A stretch of 14,998 bases of DNA, taken from NCBI GenBank assembly GCA_031258355.1, contig JAIRMZ010000065.1, positions 1-14,998 on the forward strand, in the 5' to 3' direction. Origin of the DNA: Holosporales bacterium. GTDB taxonomy: Bacteria > Pseudomonadota > Alphaproteobacteria > UBA3830 > JAIRMZ01. This document shows positions 1-9,662 of the stretch, piece after piece. The position numbers and the translations under genes were made by a program. Below the pieces are notes generated by a model. It ran no database searches and had not been told where the DNA came from. It saw nothing but the letters and a program-made list of their open reading frames with translations. Numbering within the stretch: position 1 is the stretch's first letter; every line of letters starts with the position of its first letter.

Positions 1-2
1 CA

Positions 3-854
3 ATTGAGGTGATTGTTTGCGACGACGCTACTCCTGGAGATGAGAATGAAAAGGTGATCGCTGCCTTCAAAGACAAGATCCCTAACCTCAAATACCTCAA
101 AAATCCTACTAATCTGGGGGTTGGGAGAAACGTTATGAGAACAATGGAAGAAGCGCAGGGAGAGTTCTATATGTATTTTTCGGACGGCGATGAGATTCCT
201 CCACGGTATGTTGAAGCCTCTGTCAGAATACTGTTAGATTATCCTGAGGCTGTTTGCGCCACGCCTTATATCCTCATACCTCCTGATTCTAAATATTTTC
301 CTGTTAGCTGCATGGATAATAGTTGGTTTCGGAGAATCTTGATCTACTATCTTTTGTACCAGATGAGTGATCAATGGGGGATGGCGGCATTTGGTACGGT
401 TTTTGGAATGAGACGAACTTCCATTACACGAGAATCGATGCGGGAAGCCCTCTGGCGATGGGAGGCTCTCCGGAATCACACAAAAATAGGCATGGTGGAT
501 ATGCGTGGTATTATAGATTTATGCTATGGAAAATTCGTTCCCATCATGGACAAAGAGATAATGTACATTATGTACGGTGATGAGGAGAAAGAATACGAAT
601 ATATTGGAAAGCATACGGATACGAATAGCTTCTTCCAGAATCAACGCGATAAGCTTTGGACGATTTCCGATTGTCTGAAGACGAACTGGGCTCACATCAA
701 GATTGTTTACGATCGTGGAGGATGGCGTTGTGCCCTTCCTTTTGGGCTTCTGATCTTAGTGATTTTACTGTATGCGGCCGGTTCTTCTCTGTACCAGCAA
801 ATACGTGGCCGATGGCGGAAGATCCTCGGGAAAGAGGAGATAACACAGAGTTAA
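3..854 (+). CDS. Family 2 glycosyltransferase, 5'-partial
   Basis: The product probably transfers a sugar from a nucleotide-sugar donor to a growing surface glycan at the inner face of the cytoplasmic membrane. The frame is open to the left edge: the codons before the first GTG (position 9) read I-E, giving IEVIVCDDAT. This matches the GT-A core strand of family 2 enzymes, which normally lies about 35-45 residues into the protein, so the true start is outside the window. Further matches are NLGVGRN and the metal/donor-binding acidic motif SDGDE near residue 60. The C-terminal 45 residues hold one hydrophobic segment (LPFGLLILVILLYAAG) followed by a basic tail, suggesting a membrane anchor. 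The catalytic fold is clear, but donor and acceptor cannot be read from the sequence. A decayed paralogue lies on the opposite strand at 1026-1175. Confidence 0.85.
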   Translation: MEVIVCDDATPGDENEKVIAAFKDKIPNLKYLKNPTNLGVGRNVMRTMEEAQGEFYMYFSDGDEIPPRYVEASVRILLDYPEAVCATPYILIPPDSKYFPVSCMDNSWFRRILIYYLLYQMSDQWGMAAFGTVFGMRRTSITRESMREALWRWEALRNHTKIGMVDMRGIIDLCYGKFVPIMDKEIMYIMYGDEEKEYEYIGKHTDTNSFFQNQRDKLWTISDCLKTNWAHIKIVYDRGGWRCALPFGLLILVILLYAAGSSLYQQIRGRWRKILGKEEITQS

Positions 855-855
855 A

Positions 856-879
856 GGGGGGGCATTCGAAGAATGTTTT
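856..879 (+). terminator. Weak candidate terminator after the glycosyltransferase
   Basis: Two bases after the stop codon there is a run of seven G. It is followed by a 5-bp hairpin (CATTC, loop GAA, GAATG) at 863-875 and then TTTT. The stem is short and AT-rich, so an intrinsic terminator is only a possibility. Confidence 0.22.
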
Positions 880-948
880 CAGATAGAAAGTTTTGATAGG
901 TAGAAGAGGATATGTGCGCTGTGTTGTGGTGGCCTGCAAGATTATCGC

Positions 949-976
949 TTTACAAAAGCCCAGCAGGACTGTACTT
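949..976 (-). repeat. Decayed repeat module b, copy 1
   Basis: This stretch matches 1267-1293 at about 25 of 28 positions with one gap (shared core AGCAGGACTGT). Together with modules a and c it belongs to an eroded minus-strand array at 949-1528. Nothing recognisable was seen in the rest of 880-1025. Confidence 0.7.
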
Positions 977-1025
977 GTTTAAAAGAGGACTCTTGGGGAA
1001 GAGCATCTAGAGATGCAAAGAAGGA

Positions 1026-1175
1026 CTAATACAGAACGATTCTTTTCCATTTAAACAGGAACGAGATGTTTGCAGATGAGTCGGAAAAGTTGTTTGTGTC
1101 CATATGTTTCCCAATATATTCGTATTTCTTCTCTTCATCGCTGTACATATAAGATACTTGAAAATATATCGAATG
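1026..1175 (-). pseudogene. Relic of a family 2 glycosyltransferase (C-terminal piece)
   Basis: On the minus strand, 1148 down to 1092 reads MYSDEEKKYEYIGKHMDTN. The intact plus-strand glycosyltransferase reads MYGDEEKEYEYIGKHTDTN at 570-626. That is 16 of 19 residues and 46 of 57 bases identical. Eight of the 11 base differences fall at third codon positions, so the two copies diverged while both were translated. The frame is open from about 1175 to a TAG at 1028-1026 and ends in repeat module c (SSANISFLFKW, 1080-1051). The N-terminal and central catalytic parts are missing, so this is a fragment of a dead paralogue in inverted orientation. The homology of the 57-nt block is strong. Its connection to the flanking modules is inferred from their order. 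Confidence 0.8.
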
Positions 1176-1383
1176 GTTGACCCATTAACAGCGTATGCCC
1201 TATTGCTTTCGGGAAATAGGTTCTGCAGACGCTGATAAGCGTAGGGTAGTGATTTGTAGGATATTTTTTACAAAAACCAGCAGGACTGTGCTTACCCCCA
1301 AGAAAGCTCTTAGAGAAAATCTCTAAAAATATGAACGAGAACTCATGAGAAACTTCTTCTTTCGTTAAATAAAAATAGGATGT
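1135..1383 (-). pseudogene. Open frame without start carrying repeat modules b and a (copy 2)
   Basis: This minus-strand frame is open for 82 codons between a TAA at 1386-1384 and a TGA at 1137-1135, with no convincing start codon near its beginning. It contains module b (1293-1267, reading KHSPAGFCKK) and module a (1241-1199, reading LISVCRTYFPKAIG). The stretch PTLISVCRTY resembles the first strand of family 2 glycosyltransferases (PxLSVCIPTYN), the part missing from the relic at 1026-1175, which lies downstream in a different frame. A frameshifted, internally deleted glycosyltransferase would explain both, but the N-terminal resemblance is weak and I treat it as a hypothesis. No other function is recognised. 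Confidence 0.4.
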
Positions 1384-1492
1384 TTACTAGCGAGCGCGAT
1401 AGCATATCAAACCTTAACTTATTAATAACGCAAAATCCTATTTTCTTTGGAATAAAGACTCTGCAGATTTGATAAGTGCAGATCCATTTCAT
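1343..1492 (-). pseudogene. 49-codon remnant with repeat modules a and c (copy of the array unit)
   Basis: From an ATG at 1492 a short frame runs to a TGA at 1345-1343. Its first part carries module a (1478-1437; ICRVFIPKKIG against VCRTYFPKAIG in the next copy). Its later part carries module c (1394-1365; SLVNILFLF against SSANISFLF). Both modules are in the same frame, in the order a then c, which is also the order in the neighbouring copy. The piece corresponding to the 57-nt glycosyltransferase block is absent between them, consistent with an internal deletion. It could be a small peptide gene, but no Shine-Dalgarno sequence supports this. A remnant is more likely. Confidence 0.4.
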
Positions 1493-1498
1493 AGCTAC

Positions 1499-1528
1499 TT
1501 AAACAAGAATGAAATGTTTACTGATGAG
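1499..1528 (-). repeat. Decayed repeat module c, copy 3
   Basis: These 30 bases match 1051-1080 at 25 positions and 1365-1394 at 22 positions. In the minus-strand frame the copies read SSVNISFLF, SSANISFLF and SLVNILFLF. This copy ends the array on the radA side. The conserved frame across copies indicates an origin in coding sequence. Confidence 0.7.
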
Positions 1529-1570
1529 TGTAATAGTATTGAGCGATTGATCTGTTGGTAGTGCAGAACT

Positions 1571-1906
1571 TCATCGTCTTTGGGACAGACGTGAGAGAAT
1601 TTGGAGGAGTGTTGATTTACCGATACCCGGTTCTCCGCCGAGTAAAAGAACGGAGCCTGCGACAATACCTCCTCCACAGACGCGATCGAACTCTTCAAGG
1701 CCGCTGAGGAGGCGATCGAGGGGAGAGAAAGTGCCTTCGAGCGAACATAATTCTAAGGATTTGCCAGGTATGGAAGGAGAGGGCGTGACTTCCTCGATTT
1801 CCTCAACAAGGGCATTCCAAGATCCGCAAGCATCACAACGTCCCATCCATTTGGGGAAAGTCGCTCCACAAGTTTGACAAGCATAAACGCGCTTCAGTTT
1901 CTTCAT
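1571..1906 (-). pseudogene. radA: radA, truncated after the Walker A motif
   Basis: RadA is a RecA-like ATPase that helps process recombination intermediates; bacterial RadA is usually about 450 residues. Only 111 residues remain. The zinc finger is present (Cys10, Cys13, Cys24, Cys27 in YACQTCGATFPKWMGRCDAC), as are the linker, the conserved EFDRVCGGGIVAGS stretch and the Walker A GEPGIGKST at 91-99. Shortly after, the frame ends (LSRLSQRR, TGA). Walker B, the KNRFG motif and the Lon-like C-terminal domain are missing, and I found no remnant of them downstream, where the repeat array begins. The start is taken as ATG at 1906, which gives the usual family start (MKKLKRVYACQ); an in-frame GTG at 1933 lies upstream. 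The piece lacks the catalytic core and is almost certainly non-functional as RadA. Confidence 0.88.
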
Positions 1907-1939
1907 CCCTTCAAACCCTATAGCATTTTCCACGCTATC

Positions 1940-2119
1940 CTACACGGACTGACGGTAACAAAAGTTAGTTTTCTCTGGCTGAAAATGCCTTTGTGCCGCA
2001 GCGTTAGCTTGTTCTCGCGTCACGTTCTCTGTACTGGTTAACCATTTCTGGAGAAAGGCCTTGTTCAGGGTAAATGGAAAGAAGAAAATTCCTGTTTCTA
2101 TCGTTAATTCTCTAATCAC
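1940..2119 (-). pseudogene. Unrecognised 59-residue fragment upstream of the radA remnant
   Basis: A minus-strand frame runs from a GTG at 2119 to a TAG at 1942-1940. Its second half has ordinary protein composition (LNKAFLQKWLTSTENV, then REQANAAAQRHFQPEK) and looks like the charged helical tail of a larger protein. Its first half overlaps one copy of the diverged duplication at 2081-2138, and a stop lies immediately before the GTG. I do not recognise a family. It may be the 3' end of an eroded gene that once preceded radA, or chance. Confidence 0.25.
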
Positions 2120-2237
2120 TTACTTATAGTTACTAACTCCCCGTTTGCTATATGATTCTAAGGATAAAAACATGAATTGCAATACCACAACGCAAGAGTA
2201 CGAAGAAAAACTCCTGTTCTTATTATAGTTACTAGCT
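2081..2237. repeat. Diverged direct duplication
   Basis: Two related stretches lie in the same orientation at 2081-2138 and 2202-2237. Both begin GAAGAAAA, continue TCCTGTT and end TTATAGTTACTA followed by a CT (2124-2135 and 2223-2234). The second copy lacks about 22 bp in the middle. The 1943-2352 interval otherwise shows no gene beyond the doubtful fragment at 1940-2119 and no convincing terminator. Confidence 0.55.
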
Positions 2238-2352
2238 ATCATCCTTACTATAATTTCTGAGGAGATGATGGGGTAAGAACTCCTTCCCCTTTAGAGAAAG
2301 ATCTAAAATCATTCCCCTAGTGATGAGGATATACTTAAATTTAAGAAGCCCC

Positions 2353-3618
2353 CTACGGCAAGAGAGGTTCTGGCCCCATGGGAGGAGGGAAGGCGGCGAA
2401 GGCTTTCTCGGTTTCTTCGTTAAGCGGTCCCTCAAAGGAAACGGTGTGGGTATAGTCAGGGGTGGGGTCAAAGGCGACAAGGACCTCCGCCATGCGCCGA
2501 AGATAAGCCAAGACATTAGCCTTTGTAATTTGATGCTTCCCCGCCTTGAGGGATCGTAAAATATATCGATTCACTCCTATCCCGTAGTGCGTAGCATCCC
2601 AATAATTTGCTGTGTTGCCAACAATCTTCTGGACATCATCAAATGCATAAAGATGGATATTTGGAAAGGCTTCGATTCTCGACAAAAAACATAAAATACC
2701 CCCAACATACCGAGTGAAATCGGCATTATACCCACAATATGGTGGAATAAAGAAATAAAACAGCACATCTGGATAACGTGCCACTTTATGCACGATAAAA
2801 TCAAATTCATATAAATTGTAAGAAAACATCTCCTGTAATTCAACTAGGGAGTGCGTGTTTAGCAGCTTGAGAGCTTTCGCTATTTCAGCTTTCTTCTGCA
2901 AGAGGACCTCCTTATTGGGAAGCTTATTTTTATGGCTGAGAAATGCGGCTAATCCCAAATAAGACGTTGCATATAAAGTTTCTTCTCTCTTTGGAAAACC
3001 TTTCTGAAGAGAATAAAAGAGTATTTCGATGGATCGATTATAAGCTTCATGCGTACAGCAGAATTGCATCATGATGTAAAATTTTTCTAGAAATTGCACT
3101 AATTTACAATCCAGTATAGAAAGCATTGAATCAAAAAACTTTGCAAGCGAAAGGCTAGATATGTAATGTTCCGATTTAAGAAATTTGCGAGGAATAGGTG
3201 TGTAGAAATAATATTCTGGATCCAAGGATTGGAGAACAATCTTTACTGAGGATCTTTCATCAAGTAGCATATTATATATTGCGCGCATCTCGTAAGCGAC
3301 TGTGCACGGCGCGCTTAAGTTAACAGCACCCTTGAACCCACCTAATCGCTCTGCTTCTTCCGGAAGGATATTCATATTGAGGCAAGTTCCTACAATGACC
3401 GTCTCCTTATCTCTCCTTCGAAGAAAATGGCGTTGAATTGCCCCTGGACGTTCCCAATGCCCCCCCCCAGATACGACATACACCGGTCTCTCAAGGGGTT
3501 GATCATGAAAGATCTGGAGAGGATCGGCCCAAAAGGTCAGAGCGATAAGAAGTCCTGGAACGCCTAACACGCCTCCAATGAGAAAGCGAATTTGATTCTT
3601 GGGCTTTTTCATATTCAT
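2353..3618 (-). CDS. Membrane-anchored SGNH-like protein of a glycan locus
   Basis: This 421-residue protein has an N-terminal membrane anchor (about residues 11-30, after a basic MNMKKPKNQIR) followed by ADPLQIF, so most of it should face the periplasm. The pattern VIVGTC (74-79), the alternating segment KIVLQSLDPEYYF and a C-terminal D-A-T-H (341-344, in WDATHYG) resemble the block I and the Asp-His block of SGNH/GDSL-fold proteins common in surface polysaccharide loci. The nucleophile position, usually Ser, appears to be Cys79. Its role may be acyl modification or trimming of the exported glycan, but this is inference. It is last in the operon; its ATG overlaps the exporter stop (ATGA). 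A second ATG at 3612 has a better-spaced AGG. A nine-G run (3460-3468 on the + strand) lies at codons 51-53. Confidence 0.6.
   Translation of the reverse strand: MNMKKPKNQIRFLIGGVLGVPGLLIALTFWADPLQIFHDQPLERPVYVVSGGGHWERPGAIQRHFLRRRDKETVIVGTCLNMNILPEEAERLGGFKGAVNLSAPCTVAYEMRAIYNMLLDERSSVKIVLQSLDPEYYFYTPIPRKFLKSEHYISSLSLAKFFDSMLSILDCKLVQFLEKFYIMMQFCCTHEAYNRSIEILFYSLQKGFPKREETLYATSYLGLAAFLSHKNKLPNKEVLLQKKAEIAKALKLLNTHSLVELQEMFSYNLYEFDFIVHKVARYPDVLFYFFIPPYCGYNADFTRYVGGILCFLSRIEAFPNIHLYAFDDVQKIVGNTANYWDATHYGIGVNRYILRSLKAGKHQITKANVLAYLRRMAEVLVAFDPTPDYTHTVSFEGPLNEETEKAFAAFPPPMGPEPLLP
3460..3468 (-). repeat. Poly-G tract (G9) inside a coding region
   Basis: Nine consecutive G on the coding (minus) strand encode the Gly-Gly-Gly of VSGGGHWE near residue 52 of the SGNH-like protein. 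A loss or gain of one base would shift the frame and end translation in the first eighth of the protein. Such tracts in surface-structure genes are known contingency loci in other bacteria. Variation here has not been shown. Confidence 0.6.
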
Positions 3619-5375
3619 ACCTGTTCGCGAACCAGTTCTTCATAAGAAACAATCTTTTCGATCTTTCCTTTTTTCATCACCACGATCCGGTTACACTCAC
3701 GGAGTGTTGTCCAACGGTGGGCCACCATAATCACCGTTTTTCCTGAACTGACATGACAAATAGTCTCCATAAGTCGTGCTTCTGTTGGGGAATCCAGGGA
3801 AGATGTGGCCTCATCAAAGATCAAAACTTCCGGATTGTTGTACAGGGCGCGTGCGATTGCCACACGTTGCCGCTCTCCTCCGGAAAGACGGATGCCGCGT
3901 TCTCCGACAATGGTCTCCTCCTTAAGAGGAAGAGAATCAACGAGATCTTTCAATTGCGCCTCCGCAAGAACCCTGTGCAAACGGGCAACATCCACCTGGT
4001 CACCACATCCGAAAGCAACGTTGGCGGTAATCGTTCCATCAACCAAATAGAGCGCTTGCGGGACATAACCAATTTTTCGATGCCAATGCGAACTCGCAAC
4101 AGGAAAGCGCCCATCGAGGAGAATCTCTCCAGAACAAGGTTTGAGTAAGCCTAAAATGAGATCGATCAGCGTTGATTTCCCCGATCCTGTTGTTCCCACA
4201 ATGCCCAACATCTCTCCTTTCTGGATCTCCAACGTAATGTCAGAGAGTACTTCTCGTGAAGTGTTCAGGTACTGGAAGGAGACATTTTTCAAAGAAAGAC
4301 TATGGATCAATGTCAGTTCCGGACAAGGTTGCAAAGATTCTGCATGGAGATTTTTTTGCATTTCCCGATAGGTCGAATCTATCATAGGAAGAAATCCTTC
4401 AAATGCTGCCCACTGCGACGAAATCCTATTGATACTTGGCAGCAACCGGAATCCCGCATAGAAATAACCGCCAAGGGCCGCCATTAATGTGGAAGGAAGC
4501 GCCTCCTGCGCGCAAGAAAAAAGAATAACACCAACGAAGAGGCCGACAAAAACACACTCCACAACAAGGCGAGGCAATTCTTGAGCTGTATTTTTTAAAA
4601 CACCGAGATTTTCTGATTCTGTCCCGTACTTCTGACAAAATCCGATAAATACCTCTCGCTTGTTAAGAAGAATCACCTCCTTAAAGGCGTGGAAAAACTC
4701 ATAAAGAGATTGTGAAGAGAGAAAGCCGAGCTCGAATAAACGCTCTCCAAGACGGGAAAAAATAGGAAGGACCCATTTTGAGAATACGAAAAAAAAAACT
4801 CCTATCAACCCAAAAAGAATCCCTGTTACCAAAGGATTCAAAGAAAAAACAAAGGAACAGAGACCGATAGCAATGAGCCCCTCAGAGAGAATGGAGAACA
4901 CGGGGACAAGAGCACCGCATGCGGTACCGGCACCACTAACGATCGCATTATAAAAAGAGGAGTTTTTGGTGAGATACTGGCCATAATCTAAATTCGCATA
5001 AGAAAACAGCACACGCTCACGAGTCGCAATTGAGATCGTGGCGATGGCTTTCTGACGCGCAAAGAGCTCTATTCCCGTAAGCACATTTTTTATGAGGTAG
5101 ATGCTGCCAATTCCCACAGCTGCAACAAAGAGTGCGCGATGGGGAGAAACGACGTCTTCAAAAGAAAGAAAGAAAAGAGCCTTCTGGAGAGTTTTCGCTC
5201 CACTCTGAGGATCCGTGATGACCTGCGCAAAAACAGCCGTCATTCCCGCCGTAGCGATTTCGAAGAGAGAGATGAGCAAAGCAAGAGCCGCCAAAAGGGC
5301 AAGAGCCACCTGATCCCGGCGCCTTAAAAGAAAACGACACTGCTGTAAAGCTTTCAGTCGAGGATATTGAGACAC
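3615..5375 (-). CDS. ABC exporter (permease-ATPase fusion), PglK-like flippase
   Basis: This 586-residue half-transporter should work as a homodimer moving a lipid-linked sugar or lipid across the inner membrane. The N-terminal 330 residues form the membrane domain, with hydrophobic segments near 24-50, 80-100, 150-200 and 270-305. The ATPase domain has Walker A GTTGSGKS (394-401), Q-loop VPQ, signature LSGGERQ (498-504), Walker B VLIFDEA (517-523) and the switch His553, all intact. The wording IGYVPQALYLVDGTI resembles PglK, the lipid-linked oligosaccharide flippase, and the length fits. MsbA-type lipid A export is an alternative. The start is GTG at 5375, preceded at 5 nt by GAAGGG, which overlaps the stop of the epimerase gene. 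It is coupled to the next gene by ATGA. A ten-T run lies at 4789-4798 (codons around Phe194-196). Confidence 0.85.
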   Translation of the reverse strand: MSQYPRLKALQQCRFLLRRRDQVALALLAALALLISLFEIATAGMTAVFAQVITDPQSGAKTLQKALFFLSFEDVVSPHRALFVAAVGIGSIYLIKNVLTGIELFARQKAIATISIATRERVLFSYANLDYGQYLTKNSSFYNAIVSGAGTACGALVPVFSILSEGLIAIGLCSFVFSLNPLVTGILFGLIGVFFFVFSKWVLPIFSRLGERLFELGFLSSQSLYEFFHAFKEVILLNKREVFIGFCQKYGTESENLGVLKNTAQELPRLVVECVFVGLFVGVILFSCAQEALPSTLMAALGGYFYAGFRLLPSINRISSQWAAFEGFLPMIDSTYREMQKNLHAESLQPCPELTLIHSLSLKNVSFQYLNTSREVLSDITLEIQKGEMLGIVGTTGSGKSTLIDLILGLLKPCSGEILLDGRFPVASSHWHRKIGYVPQALYLVDGTITANVAFGCGDQVDVARLHRVLAEAQLKDLVDSLPLKEETIVGERGIRLSGGERQRVAIARALYNNPEVLIFDEATSSLDSPTEARLMETICHVSSGKTVIMVAHRWTTLRECNRIVVMKKGKIEKIVSYEELVREQV

Positions 5376-5380
5376 AAACG

Positions 5381-5384
5381 CCCT

Positions 5385-5386
<2 letters not shown>
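5381..5386 (-). promoter_or_regulatory. Ribosome binding site deciding the GTG start of the ABC exporter
   Basis: GAAGGG ends 5 nt before the GTG at 5375. It overlaps the TGA of the preceding epimerase gene (5387-5385), so ribosomes finishing the epimerase can reinitiate on the exporter. Confidence 0.6.
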
Positions 5387-8061
<2,675 letters not shown>

Positions 8062-9120
8062 CTACGCGTTCTCTTGATAAAGAGGAGAGTGACGCAATCG
8101 TATCCGTGCGTATGACAGAACGGCACCAAGAATAGAGGCGGTCGGAATCGCAAAAATCACTCCCAACGCTCCTCCCAAGTGCAATCCAACCAAGAGCGCG
8201 AACAGCACCCAAACGGGATGCAGCCCCGCTTCTTTCCCCACAAGGCGGGGATAAAGAAGATGAGTCTCCAAAAGCTGCGCGCCAAGAAAGAGGGCGGAAA
8301 GCCAAAGCGCCTTGCTCAAACTCATGTACTGCGCTGTACAGATCAAGAGCGTTAAAAGAAAGAGAACCAAAGCACCGATAAAGGGCACAAAGGATAGGAA
8401 TCCTGTTACAACACCGAGCATCACAGCGGACTCAAGACCGATGATTGTCAGCCCAAGGCTATAATAACTACTCAACACAAGAGCGATGAAGAATTGACCT
8501 TGAAGGTAACTCCCTAAACTGTAGCGTACACGTTGGCGCAGTTCTTGATAGACAGGCCGCATGGAAGGAGGAAAAAGCCCTTCGGTATATGTAACAATTC
8601 TTGGCCAATCGCGAAGAAGATAAAATAGGATAATCGGGATAAGGCAGAGTGTTGATAAAAGGCTCGCGAGCGCCATACTACCTGAGACAACGGAAGAGAA
8701 TAGTTTCGGAAGGAAATCCACAAAACGCTCCAAAGCAGCGCCCCATTCCTGGGAAAGGGAGTCCCCAAAATCGTTGGGAATGAGGCGCTCCAGCTCCTCC
8801 CACAGAGGGCGACTTAGCCAAGACAGGTAAGCCAAAGAGGAGGGGATCTTAGCGGCAAGCTTTGTGCATTCTTGCTCTAGGCTAGGAATGAGGGAGGAAA
8901 GGGTCATCCAACAAAGAAAGAAAAGCCCGAAGATAAGAATCAAAGCCCGGAGAGAGCGCGAAGGAAAAAAGCGTTGCCCTTTCTCCATCAATGGGCTGAA
9001 GCCGTAAGCAAGGATAAGACTCATCGTAAAAGGAAGAGCCTCTTGAAAAAAATAAATAAAAAGGAAAGCTGCGCTCCCTCCAAGAAGCCAGAACCAGCGC
9101 AAATCAGTTCTTTTCCTCAT
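8062..9120 (-). CDS. AI-2E family transporter, PerM-like
   Basis: This 352-residue polytopic membrane protein belongs by architecture to the AI-2E/PerM family of putative exporters. A hydrophobic hairpin lies near the N-terminus (FLFIYFFQEALPF), followed by a hydrophilic, probably periplasmic, domain around residues 80-140. A C-terminal bundle follows, with the characteristic FALLVGLHLGGALGVIFAIPTASI stretch in two parts (FALLVGLHLGG and LGVIFAIPTAS). The substrate is unknown for most members, and despite the family name there is no reason to assume autoinducer-2. Its start overlaps the end of the preceding phosphotransferase gene by 17 nt, and its stop abuts the hda start. Confidence 0.87.
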   Translation of the reverse strand: MRKRTDLRWFWLLGGSAAFLFIYFFQEALPFTMSLILAYGFSPLMEKGQRFFPSRSLRALILIFGLFFLCWMTLSSLIPSLEQECTKLAAKIPSSLAYLSWLSRPLWEELERLIPNDFGDSLSQEWGAALERFVDFLPKLFSSVVSGSMALASLLSTLCLIPIILFYLLRDWPRIVTYTEGLFPPSMRPVYQELRQRVRYSLGSYLQGQFFIALVLSSYYSLGLTIIGLESAVMLGVVTGFLSFVPFIGALVLFLLTLLICTAQYMSLSKALWLSALFLGAQLLETHLLYPRLVGKEAGLHPVWVLFALLVGLHLGGALGVIFAIPTASILGAVLSYARIRLRHSPLYQENA

Positions 9121-9655
9121 GTTTCCAGGAAATCAATATTTCCAGATACGATATCCATGACGCCAGCGTAAAAATCGCTACTACGTAAAGGCCATATTCT
9201 GGACATGGAGGCCAAAGTCTAACGAGAGATCCGAGAGCAATTCCTGCATAGCTGAGTTGAAGAAACGTATTGATTTTACTGAGGAGAATCGGCCCAACAA
9301 TGGGTCCTGCCGGAGACTGAAGAGCCTTCTGCTTCCATAGATAAAGGACCCCGCCGATGATGCAAACATCACGGACGATCACAAACGCTGTTAGCCAAAA
9401 GGGAACCATATCAATCTGCCAAAGAAGAAAGTAGACACATCCCACCAGGCACTTGTCTGCAAAGGGATCCAAAAAGCGTCCGAACGAGGAAGATTGATTA
9501 AAATGTCGTGCTGCCCATCCATCAAAAAAATCTGAAAAACTAACCAATGCAAACACCAAGAATAGGAGCCAGGAAGAGGATGTGAGAAAAGGCAAACTAA
9601 AAGCGCCCCCCAAGCGAATCAACGAAAGAAGATTGGGGAAAGTGATACAAGACAT
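9104..9655 (-). CDS. CDP-alcohol phosphatidyltransferase, PgsA-like
   Basis: This inner-membrane enzyme probably makes phosphatidylglycerophosphate from CDP-diacylglycerol and glycerol-3-phosphate. The family signature DG-x2-AR-x8-G-x3-D-x3-D is complete (DGWAAR, eight residues, GRFLD, PFAD). The N-terminal FPNLLSLIRL is the usual first amphipathic segment. Several hydrophobic helices follow, and 183 residues is a normal length. The exact alcohol acceptor cannot be fixed from the motif, so a second-paralogue or cardiolipin-synthase-like role is possible. It starts 7 nt after the DUF2066 stop and overlaps the PerM start. Confidence 0.87.
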   Translation of the reverse strand: MSCITFPNLLSLIRLGGAFSLPFLTSSSWLLFLVFALVSFSDFFDGWAARHFNQSSSFGRFLDPFADKCLVGCVYFLLWQIDMVPFWLTAFVIVRDVCIIGGVLYLWKQKALQSPAGPIVGPILLSKINTFLQLSYAGIALGSLVRLWPPCPEYGLYVVAIFTLASWISYLEILISWKHEEKN

Positions 9656-9662
9656 AATTTCT

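Noticed and set aside
949..1528. The repeat array as a CRISPR or an insertion-sequence remnant.
   Set aside because: The modules differ in spacing and sequence, lack the uniform repeat-spacer pattern, and no transposase motif or terminal inverted repeat was seen.
1499..1530. CTGATGAG in module c resembles the hammerhead ribozyme core.
   Set aside because: No stem II or following CGAAA core is found at the required spacing in any of the three copies, and the copies keep a protein reading frame instead.
1495..1698. A 67-codon minus-strand frame overlapping the radA remnant.
   Set aside because: Its first two thirds are radA read in a wrong frame, and its tail is repeat module c. It has no independent support as a gene.
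2320..2559. A 79-codon plus-strand frame across the end of the SGNH-like gene.
   Set aside because: Its composition is very rich in Gly and Arg, it has no recognisable motif, and it is antisense to a better supported gene.
3753..4148. A 131-codon plus-strand frame inside the ABC exporter gene.
   Set aside because: It is the antisense shadow of the conserved ATPase domain, which carries all expected motifs on the other strand.
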